Shown here one piece after another: positions 18,854 to 29,454 of a stretch of 64,000 bases of DNA; positions within the stretch are counted from its first letter, which is position 1; every line of letters starts with the position of its first letter. Made by a program: the position numbers and the translations under genes. Below the pieces are notes generated by a model, which ran no database searches, was not told the origin of the DNA, and saw only the letters and a program-made list of their open reading frames with translations. The DNA is taken from the NCBI GenBank assembly GCA_916613615.1, contig OU744730.1, positions 34,891,315 through 34,955,314 of the forward strand. Reading direction: 5' to 3'. The DNA comes from Steromphala cineraria. Taxonomy: Eukaryota > Mollusca > Gastropoda > Trochida > Trochidae.

Positions 18854-20638
18854 AATTTTCCAGAACAATGGTCTAAAAGTATGCTTTTTCCTTTACATAA
18901 GAAGGGTAGTGTTCATGATGTAAATAATTACCGTGGTTTATCATTGATGGATATATGTGGTAAATTATTTACTACTGTACTTAACAACCGTTTAAAAGAT
19001 TTTGTTGAATTTATGAATTTATACCCTGAAAGTCAAGGGGGTTTTCGTAAAGGTTATTCAACAGTGGATAATAGTTTTACTTTACAAAGCATAGTTCAAA
19101 AGTATTTATCAAAGTCAAGAGGACGATTTTATTGTTTATATGTAGATTTTCAAAAAGCATTTGATTCTGTTAACAGAGACTTGCTGTATTATGTTTTGCT
19201 ATCAAGTAATATTCATGATCGAATGTTCAATATTATCAAGGATATTTACTCTAAAACTCGGGCTTGTGTCAAGTTATCTCGTTATTCAGTGTCAGAATAT
19301 TTTGATTCTCTCAGCGGAGTAAGGCAGGGGTGTATTTTAAGTCCGCTATTGTTTTCTTTATTTGTAAATCAGCTTCATGGTGAAATGGAGAAATCAGATA
19401 GGGGTATATTCTTGTGTCAAGAGTTTTTGGAGCTATATCTTTTGTTGTATGCAGACGATTTGTGTTTATTTTCTGATAGCGTTATTGGTTTGCAAAGAAA
19501 GATCAATTTGTTGGTAGACTTTTGTCACAGGTGGGGATTGATTGTTAATTTTGATAAAACGGAAATTTTAGTTTTTAGAAATTGTGGAAAACTCAGGAAA
19601 TGTGAAGTTTGGTATTTTGAGGATAAGAGACTGAAAATCTCATCATACTACAATTATTTAGGATTGCTTTTTTCAAATCGGTTATCATGGTCCAAGTCCG
19701 TTCAAAATCTCGTTAATAAGGCTTCCAATGCATTATTTTCTGTGAAACTTTTAAGTCGAAAGCTTAAGAATATCTCTCCTGTAGTTTTCTTCAAAATTTT
19801 TGATGTTCAAATAAAACCTATAATATTATATGCTTCGGAAATATGGGGTTACCAGAAGTGGTTTATAGTTGAACAATTTCAAGTAAGGTTTTGCAAGTTT
19901 GTATTGGGTTTGAGTTATAAGTGTACTAATGTTGCTGTTTTAGCAGAATGTGGCAGGCATTATATTTATGTTGATTCTTTATTGAGAGTTATTAAATTCT
20001 GGATCAAGTTGCTTGAAATGCCAGTGGATAGGTATCCCAAACAAGCTTATCTTATGTTGTGTAACTTAGATAATGTTGGACGAAAAACTTGGGTGTATCA
20101 TGTTAGAACAATTTTATTTACTTATGGTTTCGGTTTTTTTTAGGAAAATCAAGGAGTAGGTTTCAAGGAGGCTTTTCTTTCCAATTTTGAAACAAGGATT
20201 AAGAATTGTCAGGTTCAATCATTAATGGCTGAAGTTAATGAATATTCTACATTACATTTATACTCTAGAATTAAAACTGTATTTGGTCTTGAAACTTATC
20301 TTGTTACTGTTAAATCTAAAGAAGCAAGACGTCGAATTACTTTGTTAAGAATTGGCGAGCTTCCCATATACAAAAATATTGGTAGACGAGATGGTATTCC
20401 TCGTCAATTTCGCTATTGTAAAGTATGTAAATCTAATTGTGTAGAGGATGAATTTCACTTCCTTTATAAATGTCCATTGTATCATGAACTACGTGTAAAA
20501 TATTTTGAAAATCTACCTTTGTACATTAATGAAGAAATAATGATTCGTAATCTCCAAAGCAGTAATTTATCCTATGTATTATCAATCTCCAATTTTGTTA
20601 AAGATGCCTTAATCTTACGGAAAAAATTTGATTGACAA
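18854..20638 (+). pseudogene. LINE-A ORF2, remainder of reverse transcriptase and C-terminal finger
   Basis: Resumes with NFPEQWSKSMLFPLHKKG, in phase with 12225 when the DIRS element is left out. RT motifs: GFRKGYSTVDN, YVDFQKAFDSVNRDLL (first catalytic Asp), GVRQGCILSPLLFSLF, and YADDLCLFSD (catalytic pair). A TAG at 20141-20143 occurs where the related LINE-B has a Trp (FMYVWTNQGV). The C-terminal part, RYCKVCKSNCVEDEFHFLYK followed by C, is a Cys/His knuckle as in many CR1-like LINEs. It ends at TGA about 20633-20635. Confidence 0.9.
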
Positions 20639-20743
20639 CATGCAATTCTGTAACTTATTTTCTATTATGTTCATTTTGTACGTGGGCCAAAGGCCTTTCT
20701 ACTGAATAAAAGATTGATTGATTGAAAGAAGAGGGTTTAGAAG

Positions 20744-22817
20744 ATATATTGAGAATATTCATGAATGATGTACAAATTGCTGAAATCATAGATATCTATA
20801 AAATTGTTTTCAAAAATAGTTTTCAAAATTTGAATTTCCCACTGTGCCCAGCAGGAGGTCTGTTTCCATAGCAACTTGTCTGTAGGGTCTCTCCCAATGG
20901 CTGAGAGTGATTCATTCATGGTATAGAATTTCACTCTCTCTCTCTCTCTCTCTCTCAATGCCAGGCAAGGGCTACTTACCCCTCCCTCCCCCTCTTCCTA
21001 ACCCTTCTATCACTTCTCACATGTGTGTGGGGACTACTGACTATTAGGACAAGGCGTAGGAAGAACATGCCTCTTTTAGGGAATGGATACAAGGGCACGT
21101 GTCATGTATCATAGACCATTTTATCTTCACCGTATGGAAAACAATATATGATTTAATTTTTAAAAATTCACACCTGATAAACATCAGTCATTGTAAAATA
21201 TACATTATTCTGTTTAAACAGATATCCATCAAACATTGCATTATACTCAATGCTACATGTAACAATGAACCCTTCCTCTCATATGATATACATCATTCAT
21301 ATCAATGAAGAGGAGTGCCCACATTGTTTATGCAAACCATGCATAACAAACTTAACAAACAAACAAATGTGGTGGGAGGATGAGAAAAGCCCACTATAAT
21401 ATAAACGTTTTTGGACTATGCTTTTGCATCATGGAGTATTGAGGGACGTTTGTTATCAATTAGGAAAAACACAAATACTGGAAATACATGCAAACCAACG
21501 TAATTTTGTTTGGAGTGGCACTAAACATAGACGTGATCTTATGCCTGACTATGTGATAACTTTGGTTCGAACGTGGCTACCACCAACCATACATGGTCCA
21601 CACTAGGAGCTTTCAGAGATGATCTTTTAATGATATTTTCATCAGGGAAATTCTTCAAGAAGTAGGTACACTTCAGTTTTATTCTCACGAAGAATATTTT
21701 ATTGAACATTATGTTAATCTAGCCATTAAAGTAGGACTTGGATGAATGCATGATTTAATAATAACCTATTCTTTTACAAATGATTATATCAAATATGGTG
21801 TTTGTATGTGTCTAAATAATAATCATTATTGAATTAGATATCATGAAATTACAATTGATAGTATCATTTCACAATATATTAGCATTAAACTAGTTTAGAT
21901 GAAGAGACTTGAAGACAAGACCATTGTATACACGAGTAGTAAATTTCAGTCTTTGACCTAGCCCATCCCTATTTGGAAAGTTTAGCCATTACAAGTCTGC
22001 AACTCTCCAGCAGATAAGATCTGGTTCTCATGAATGTAGCCAATCAGAACCCTTCAATGAACCCACGGGGAAATCTGGCATTTTTACCTCAGCCTTTAAA
22101 TTTACTGTCATTTAAGAATTATCTCCCCATTTTCAAGGAATTTGAGTGAGTTATCCACAGTCATTACAACCTTGTAAGACCTTTTATTATTATGTTTGGG
22201 GTTTAAAAAAAAGTTTCAGTGCAGTACTGATTGAATGAATTGAACTTGATATTTACACTTTTGGCAAAGTAATTAAACAAACTTTTGTTAAGCAGCTGTT
22301 TGGAAGAGTACCAGACAATATCAATTGAATCAAATATGAAATTCAACATGAAAACTCAATCCAGAGTAGAAACTCATCTTTGTAAACCATTAATATTTCT
22401 TTATCGCAGAAAGGGACATGATAACATTTGTGACAAATACTTTCTTTGCTTCTTATTTTCAAAACACAATAAAATGCGTATATCTGTTGACACATAAATT
22501 GACAGGCACCTTGCATTTATAGAGTTGGGAGCACTTTGATGAAGTGTCATGCCAAGCATTTCACATGAAAATCTCAAAATTGAGCCTTTAATAGTAAATC
22601 CTGAGGATTAGCTACAAAGTAATGGGTTAGTTTCTTTTTCTTGTCATAACATATCATCCATTGAATAAAATGCTTTTGTGTGCTAAATTGATTTCCATAA
22701 AAAACATTAATGAATGATGTCCAATTTTTTTCTGGATTGACAATTTAAGGTGTGCGAGATTATGCTTTTTCTATATAAATCAAGAGAAGCTAATTTGCTT
22801 CCTTGGATGTTGGATAG
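20744..22817 (+). other. intron remainder before the RING1 exon
   Basis: A (TC)n microsatellite lies at about 20932-20957. A 62-codon frame at 21418-21606 shows no recognisable motif. The rest is AT-rich with no gene, repeat family or element end that I can support. Confidence 0.45.
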
Positions 22818-23048
22818 AGGAGGATCCGGATGGTGCTGGTTGAGGGTCGGCTGCAGAGCTGGGGTCGGGCCGACACGGTGATCAAGATTCTGGAGCAGGA
22901 CCTGGTGGGCCTGGAGAGTGAGAACGACTACCTGTACACCCTGGAGGATGTGGTGGAGGCCGTGCGCAACTGTCAGGACCGCCGCAGCTCCCTCGTCTAC
23001 CTCCAACGAGACTGTGTCATCTGCATGTCCAAGTTTCCAATGACCAAG
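22818..23048 (+). CDS. RNF31: RNF31/HOIP-like, exon with pre-RING helices and start of RING1
   Basis: 77 codons, acceptor TTGGATAG|AGG to donor AAG|GTACAG, phase 0 both sides. The peptide (VEGRLQSWGRADTVIKILEQ, then YTLEDVVEAVRNCQDRRSSL, then RDCVICMSKFPMTK) aligns closely with human HOIP just before and into RING1. There the LPSWGRAEL, LGDVVEAVRHSQDR and QECAVC segments occur in the same order and spacing. CVIC supplies the first zinc-ligand pair of RING1, the domain that receives E2~ubiquitin. Local GC is clearly higher than in the flanking intron. The frame runs on to 23138 past the donor, but that part is intronic. Confidence 0.93.
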
Positions 23049-25522
23049 GTACAGTGTTCCCTCGCTATACTGCCCTTGGATCTACCGCAGGCTCGGTTGT
23101 ACCGCAGGGTAAACTGTGGCTTCCAAAATTTACATTAATTTCTTTGTGAGTAAAACTGATAGTGTTAACATCTAAATATACAGCTAATTTAGTCAATGTT
23201 TCAAGCTTCATTTACAAACAAAACCAGATAAGGCAAATGTTTTATCCAACTTCAATCAAAAATGTTGAAAACCACATGTTTTTTTCATTCCTTATTGGTT
23301 TCAACTTACGATACAATGCTCTCAATTGTGATTGTTGACCATACCACCATATAAAATTTAAACGATGTGTCAAAAAAATATGGTATCTCAGCCTTTGTAT
23401 GATTTGATTGAACCAAAAGATTGTAAATGTTCACTTGTGACTATATGCAAAGCCATGTTTACAAAACAATGAACGAGTTATACTCCTTTACACCGAATAA
23501 AGAACTCTCTGTAGTGTTAACTCTAATAAAGTGTTGTGAGGAGCTTTAATATGAAGGCCCCAAACCAGCTTAATGTAAGCTAAGATTTCCCATCTGATAT
23601 TGACTGAAATCTAACTTGTATAATATTTCAACGTAAATAATTTGTCGTCAATATGAACAAACTTAACCTTGCTGTAAGTGATATAAATATTTTTTTTCTA
23701 TGTTGATATTGTAAGGTGTCACAAAAACACAAGATTATGTTATGTTCTTTGCTTCTGCATGACTCGTAACAAAGGGAAAGTCGTTTTTTTCATGAAATCA
23801 TATGTTTGTTTTCAGCAATATTTAGCATTATTGTCAACAAAAAGCAACACAACACAAACATTTAATGTTTTTAATGATTCAGTAGTTTGGTAAATTATCT
23901 CCTATTTAATTAATTTTGATCTTATTTTCGCTAGGTTGCCATGGTCGCAAAATTTTGCAAAAAATACAAGGAAAACAGTGAAATTACTTTTTTAAAATAT
24001 TGAACTCTGAAAATGGATCTTTAAAGCCTATTAGGATGATATGTTAATGTAGCAGGGTTTACTTGGTCTATGGAAAACCAAAGGCTGCCTGGGTTCGGAA
24101 TGGAGTTTATTCATATACTGTTCGTGCTATGTGGAGATAGCAAGGTACAGCGGTAACAATAATAGAAGTTTTCTACACCCTGAAACAATACATAAAATAC
24201 AATGTAGATATATGCAAATTAAGTATGTGTAATAGGCGTGCCCTCTCATAGGCAGCCCAGTGACAGTGAGTAATGTAAATTGTACCAAGATGTTAAACTG
24301 TATGTGTTTTCTATATGAGGACTTTGCGTTGTGTATTTGTTTATTGATGGAAAATTATGAAAACGTTGATTCAGCGTACAATCTCTTCAGTTCAATTGCA
24401 TTTATCAATCCTTTCGACCAAAGTATAACTCAAGTCAGAGATGCAAATGATAATGATTTAATACTGCAAGAAACAAGGAAAAGACGGAAATAAATAAACT
24501 CAACAAAAGTAAAACACTCGCTAACAGAAACCTTTCCCTAACCTATTCTTTATTAACTCTAATTTCTCCCCCTTCCCACTACCTGTGTTATAACCTAACA
24601 CCCAGATGTACTGATGACTGATGTAACGCTAATCCCCAAGACTTATGACAAACTACTATTCCCTACATAACTTCTAATATATCCTACATGTTTCCTAAGC
24701 TAATGTTTCCCCCACCCGTCTAACTAAATACAACTTCTGTCCTACGACTACTACTGTTTTATGACGAAAACGCCAGAGAGATATCCCTCGTAGGCGGCAG
24801 TGGACTTACTTAGCAGATTGCTGCGTCAGTAATGACATCGATCGATAGCGCACCAGGTCTCTTATACCCCAGAGCTAACCCCTGATTGGCTGACGGCAAT
24901 AAACAACTTTACTGCAGTACTTGCCTAACTTCTGGTTCCCCCCCCCACAACAATCATGGCGGACACCTAAACGATAAACAAATACACTAGCGCTACCATC
25001 AGAGGAAATTCATAAGGAATTTTACTGCCAAATGTAAGTACAAGTAGATAAATGAGCTACAAGGTAACGTCATCAATAGAGTAACTACCTAAGTAGCAAT
25101 TTACGTTAATAAGCCACCCGTTAATTCCATTAATTGATATGTTTACATTAGCGATAAAAAAACATGAGAAAAGCCACCCAACCACCCGATAGTTAACTGA
25201 TAATTACCCGTAATGTTAAATAACTTATCAATATCACCCGCCAACTTATTTATAAATAATACATAACCCTGATTTCCTACATATGTAATACAGCATACAT
25301 TACATGCATTTATTACTCTCCCGTTGAAGATATTGCTGTTTAATAAATCAACCATGTTATTACACTATGTGTCATAACATCGCGCGCTGACCGAATGACG
25401 TGACGTAATGATGACGTCACAATTGTTAAGTATGACGTCATAGTGTCAGAGGGCCGGCCGCGACAGTCATGTTGGCGACTTTCTTTGTATTTTTACGATG
25501 TTATTAAGCAAGTAGTAAATAA
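23049..25522 (+). other. intron sequence, no gene recognised
   Basis: AT-rich. Small frames (for example 24260-24493) lack motifs. A C-run (GGTTCCCCCCCCCACAAC) lies near 24942-24951, and a GC-richer patch around 25380-25480 holds two CRE-like octamers (listed separately). No transposon end was found. Confidence 0.4.
25412..25440. promoter_or_regulatory. pair of perfect CRE-type octamers TGACGTCA
   Basis: TGACGTCA occurs at 25412-25419 and 25433-25440, centre-to-centre 21 bp, about two helical turns. A further TGACGTAA-like half-site lies at 25400-25408. It matches the CREB/ATF palindrome. Intronic position and absence of a nearby transcription start leave its role open. It could also be part of an old repeat. 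Confidence 0.4.
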
Positions 25523-25662
25523 AATACTAAACTCGGTCCCGTTTCATAACATTTTTATGAAACTCGTGAATGATTAGGTATTTAACTCGCTTTCGCTTGT
25601 TAAATACCAACCCATTCACTCGTTTCATAAATATGTTATGAAACAGGACTGAGTTTAGTATT
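25523..25662. repeat. palindromic fold-back element (140 bp)
   Basis: AATACTAAACTCGG...TTTAACTCGC, a short TTTCG turn, then the near reverse complement CTTGTTAAATACC...GAGTTTAGTATT. The arms are about 65 bp with a few mismatches. The shape fits a fold-back MITE or palindromic repeat. No autonomous partner is seen in the window. Confidence 0.75.
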
Positions 25663-27074
25663 CTCTATATAAACTATACTAAATTAGAGAATGCTTACGC
25701 ATTTCAGAATGTAAGGTAATACATGCATGTATAAAATGAGATATGGTATTAGGCATTACAAACAACAGTTACATATTGTGCAAATATTATGATATACCAT
25801 AATGCCTGAAGTAAATATCATAATGGACAACCTGTCATTAATTCATACAATTAAGACAGATAACACAAGGTCTGAGTTATCATACAATGATAATGATATT
25901 AAACATACCAAATATATGGTACTCAGGTGCCTGCTACCAATCGTACCTCCTCGTGCGGTTACATCATGACATGAACCTATAATGGTTAATGACACATCAT
26001 AAATAAAGCACCTAGATGTATGTACATCTATACATGTAACATATAGTACTGTACATTCAGTCAATCATACATACCATCATCGTATAGTTACAAACTATGC
26101 CTACTGAAATATAAAAACACATCATTACATGAGATATACCATTTGGTAATACATACTCATTAGTATGTACAACACTCTTGCAATATAGATACTAATCAAT
26201 AGGATAAAATATGATATTTACAGAATATTACCAATACATTGAGTAATGATGTGGTTGCCACATTATTGATATAATATACCAAATAAGCTAGCACTAAACA
26301 ATAGACATGTTCACAGATCATGTACTTGACCTGTAAGCCTGACTTCATATGGATAATATGACACAACCATTACATGTGCCAAATGAAATTCTTACCTTAA
26401 GCATGTAACACTAAAAGTATCAAACATTCATACATCAAACACACATTATCCTTACCATTTATGTAATGATATTTATGCCTTACTTAAATATGATATGATA
26501 AACTTAGAAGTATGTAAACTAACCTGTTGTGTAAAGAATGGAGAGCTTGTCACAGTGACTGTCCAGTGAAAGTGCAGACAATCTTGTGTGTCACGTCAGT
26601 GAAAACATTGCCATGCTCTTTAGCATGTGTGCTGGTTAACTTTATAGATTTAGTAAGCATGCATCTTAAGAAGCATGCATGCTTCCCTAACAATAGATAG
26701 AACAAAGGAAGAAAGCTGAGGTAGTGAACTGTGGAAGCAGTCACACCAGAGAACAAAAGAAAGAAAGCTAAGAGCTTAATTGGAGGCTTGTAAAACTACA
26801 AGAGCATGATCATTGTAGTCTGGCTGCATTGTAAAATACCTGGAATAAAATAATGAATTAAAATATACATATATACATTTAAAACATGCAAACTATATCA
26901 CTCTGCCACATTAAAAAACGTTCTCTAGATTCTCTTCTCATTTGGCACAAAGCTTCTCATTCGGAAGACACAGGGACCAGTCAATCTTGATGGTCTAAAT
27001 GATATCTAGTAGCATGACAAGTGTAGAGAAGAGTTTCTAATAGAAACTTTCTATACATTATTCTTGTTGTAAAC
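25663..27074 (+). other. intron sequence, no gene recognised
   Basis: AT-rich DNA with many TACATG/CATGTA words. No frame is convincing and no repeat unit is evident. The last about 60 bp (TTCTTGTTGTAAACATC) match the 3' end region of the TIR repeat at 55956-56606. Confidence 0.4.
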
Positions 27075-27088
27075 ATCAATTTGTGGCG

Positions 27089-28563
27089 AATAAATTTCAA
27101 ACTTTTGGGTATAAGATTTGACATCGATCTTGAAAATATGGTAGATATTAACTACAAAGATAAATTTAAAGAGATAGAACACTCAATGCATTTATGGAAA
27201 AGTAGGATACTGACGCCCTTTGGACGTAATACAGTTTTGAAATCACTTTTACTGCCAAAGCTTAATCATTTATTTTCTACTCTCCCGGCACCATCTGAAG
27301 ATATCATAGAAACATTTCAAACAAACTGTTTTCAATTTATTTGGAACGAAAAACCAGATAAGATTAAGAGGGACCGGGTAACGAGTAATATTCCGGACGG
27401 AGGTTTCAAGGTTCCTATTATAAAAGATATCATTGCTTCACAAAAAAATTCTTGTCTCCGTCGTTTACATCTTTCGGATACCGCTTTTAAAACATTCCTT
27501 TTTGAAGCGAATATTGTTCCACCCAAAATCTTAGATATGGATGCAAATTATATCAAGGTCCATATCGTCAATACAATTAGAAATTCTTTTTGGCGTGAGG
27601 TAGTTTTATCTTGGAGTTTCTTCTTGAATAAATATAAGAAATCACGAGAGGATGCATATTCTCAATTCTTATGGTATAATGATAGAGTACAAATCGATAA
27701 AAATTACATATATATAAAAAAATGGGATGAAGCGAATGTAAGATTTATAAATGATTTGATAGCTGACAATGGTAAACTATTTTCTTACTTAGAATTTAAG
27801 GATATGTATAATATTTCCTGTAACTTTTTGACTTATAATGGATTAAGAAATGCTGTTGATATGTATCTGAAAACTTTAGGGTCACATGAAAGTACCCCAC
27901 TAGCGTATCCAATGATGCCATTAAATCATTGTTTACTCCTAAATACTTAGTAGCCAAAAGGGATCTAAGTTTTATTATAATGTTTTATTAGATTCAAAAT
28001 TTCTTAGGACATCGGCTAATCAGCAATGGGAGACCGATTTAAATAGTTTCACAGATCAAGAATGGAGAAATATAAATGAAATTCCGTTTCGATCTACTGA
28101 TAGTGTACAATTACGTTGGCTTCAATATAGAATTATCAATCAAATCTTACCTGTTGGTAAATATTTATATAAGATAGGATACAAAGATTCCCCCTTATGT
28201 ACACACTGTAATAAGTTCACTGCTGATATTTCTCATGTATTATAGAATTGTGAACATGTTCACTCTCTCTGGACCAAGCTTGAAAATTGGATAAATATCC
28301 AGGCGGAAATAAATATTAAATTCACTAAACAAAATGTTCTCTTCGGGTTCCCTTCCAAAAGAAATGATCCATTAAATGCATTATGTCTAGTCATAAAAGA
28401 TTCAATTTTCAAATGCTACCTAAAAAAAGGTACTTTATCTGTTACGCATATCCAGAGAGAGTTAGCAAACTACTACAACATAACGAAAACTATAGCATAT
28501 TCAAATTGTAACTATAATAAATTTGTAAAATTCTGGTCCAGCTGCCACAACTTGTTTCAATAG
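27089..28563 (+). pseudogene. L1/Tx1-like ORF2 C-terminal region
   Basis: The first frame to 27950 gives NFKLLGIRFDIDLENMVDIN, HLWKSRILTPFGRNTVLKSL and LLPKLNHLFSTLPAPSEDI. This is the stretch after the RT palm in L1-clade LINEs. After a stop at 27950 it continues in other frames to a zinc-knuckle-like CTHCNKFTADISHVL, a stop (TAG at 28243) where a Trp or Gln would fit, and NCEHVHSLWTKLENWINIQ. The catalytic RT core and endonuclease are missing because of 5' truncation. Confidence 0.8.
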
Positions 28564-28664
28564 CGACAGCTAATCAACTGTACTGTGCATTATATATTGT
28601 CAATTATACTTTGCTGACTTGAATGATTCCTCATGATGTGCTGTTATACAAAAAAAAGTGGAAT

Positions 28665-28691
<27 letters not shown>
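27089..28691 (+). mobile_element. 5'-truncated L1/Tx1-like LINE with poly-A tail
   Basis: Flanked by the 14-bp duplication ATCAATTTGTGGCG at 27075-27088 and 28692-28705. It ends with a roughly 27-base, nearly pure A tail after TGGAAT. Only the C-terminal part of ORF2 is present. The insertion lies within the 3' end of another dispersed repeat, because the joined flanks read like 56570-56620. Confidence 0.88.
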
Positions 28692-28695
<4 letters not shown>

Positions 28696-28705
28696 ATTTG
28701 TGGCG

Positions 28706-29224
28706 GGGAGATCTTGTCACTTTTGTGACAATTACTTGTATGAATACATTTTCAACAATTGTCCGATTTAGCATGTCTCTTCTATTAAGTATTGTGTTGT
28801 TTTAAATCATTAACATTCGTCACAGCGTGAGGTGGGTGAGTAGGATTCTGTCCCAGAATATGAAAGTAAAGTGCCAGCATATGCTTTTTTCAAGTCAAGT
28901 TTATTGTATTCAAAACCTCCGGTCCATATACAGTTTACAGAGTTATACATAAGGATTGAATAAATGACAGTGTATAATTATTTGTTTAACAATTCATCTC
29001 TTACTTTGTACCCTGAGACAGGATGCTGATGAGCTGAAAAAGCTAGAAATCATGTGCTCTCTTAAGTGAAAAGGATATGCATCTCATCAATGAGGTTTTA
29101 TAGATTTTCGAATTTGCTAGCAAATAGTTTTATAGTAAACAATAAGATGACTTTTATGAAAAAATGGTTGAAGATGTATAAAACATGTTCAGTCTATTAT
29201 TTGACCCACTTGTGATTGTTGCAG
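28706..29224 (+). other. intron sequence before the RING1 exon
   Basis: The first about 40 bp continue the TIR-repeat end (GGGGAGATCTTGTCAC). No gene. A TTTTTCAAGTCAAGTTTATTG stretch at about 28887 may be the end of an old reverse-oriented retroelement, but this is weak. Confidence 0.35.
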
Positions 29225-29398
29225 ATGATGAACCTGAACATATGCCAGTGTCAGATGTGTCGGCAATGTCTACGTCGCCACTTCGAGATCTCCATCAAAG
29301 AAAAGCATGTGCGCAACTGGACTTGCCCAATGTGTAGCAAACCAGATTTTAATGAGGAAAATGTGGCTGCAGACTACTTGAACCTGTTAGGACTCATG
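29225..29398 (+). CDS. RNF31: RNF31/HOIP-like, RING1 core exon
   Basis: 58 codons, acceptor TTGTTGCAG|ATG to donor ATG|GTAAGC, phase 0. NLNICQCQMCRQCLRRHFEI and SIKEKHVRNWTCPMCSKPDF align residue for residue in spacing with human HOIP RING1 (CECTICPDCFRQHF, LKEKHITDMVCPACGRPD). The remaining RING1 zinc ligands are all present: the CQCQMCRQC cluster and the CPMC pair. The following DYLNLLGLM leads to the RING1-IBR linker helix. The basic helix around RRHF/KEKH is where HOIP contacts E2 and ubiquitin. Confidence 0.95.
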
Positions 29399-29454
29399 GT
29401 AAGCGTCTCCTGTCTGTCTTATGTTTTAATCTCTTCCTCTTTACTAGGATGAGA

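Larger units (their letters stand above)
9789..20724 (+). mobile_element. LINE-A, near full-length non-LTR retrotransposon split by a DIRS element
   Basis: Flanked by an identical 19-bp duplication, AAAGAAGAGGGTTTAGAAG, at 9770-9788 and 20725-20743. It contains ORF1, an APE-type endonuclease and an RT. It ends with a GGGCCAAAGGCC hairpin, AATAAA and (GATT)n instead of a long poly-A. Without the DIRS element (12226-18853) it is 4,308 bp. Two in-frame TAG codons (11482-11484 and 20141-20143) and one ORF1 frameshift make it defective. The C-terminal Cx2C...EFHFLYKC finger and the 3' tandem tail point to a CR1/L2/Nimb-like clade, not resolved here. Confidence 0.92.

Noticed and set aside
20737..22497. 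Short frames after LINE-A
   Set aside because: No motif, AT-rich, no splice or phase support.
23049..23138. Extension of the RING1-start exon to 23138
   Set aside because: A clear donor AAG|GTACAG at 23048 and the next exon continues RING1 in phase; the extension has no RING1 similarity.
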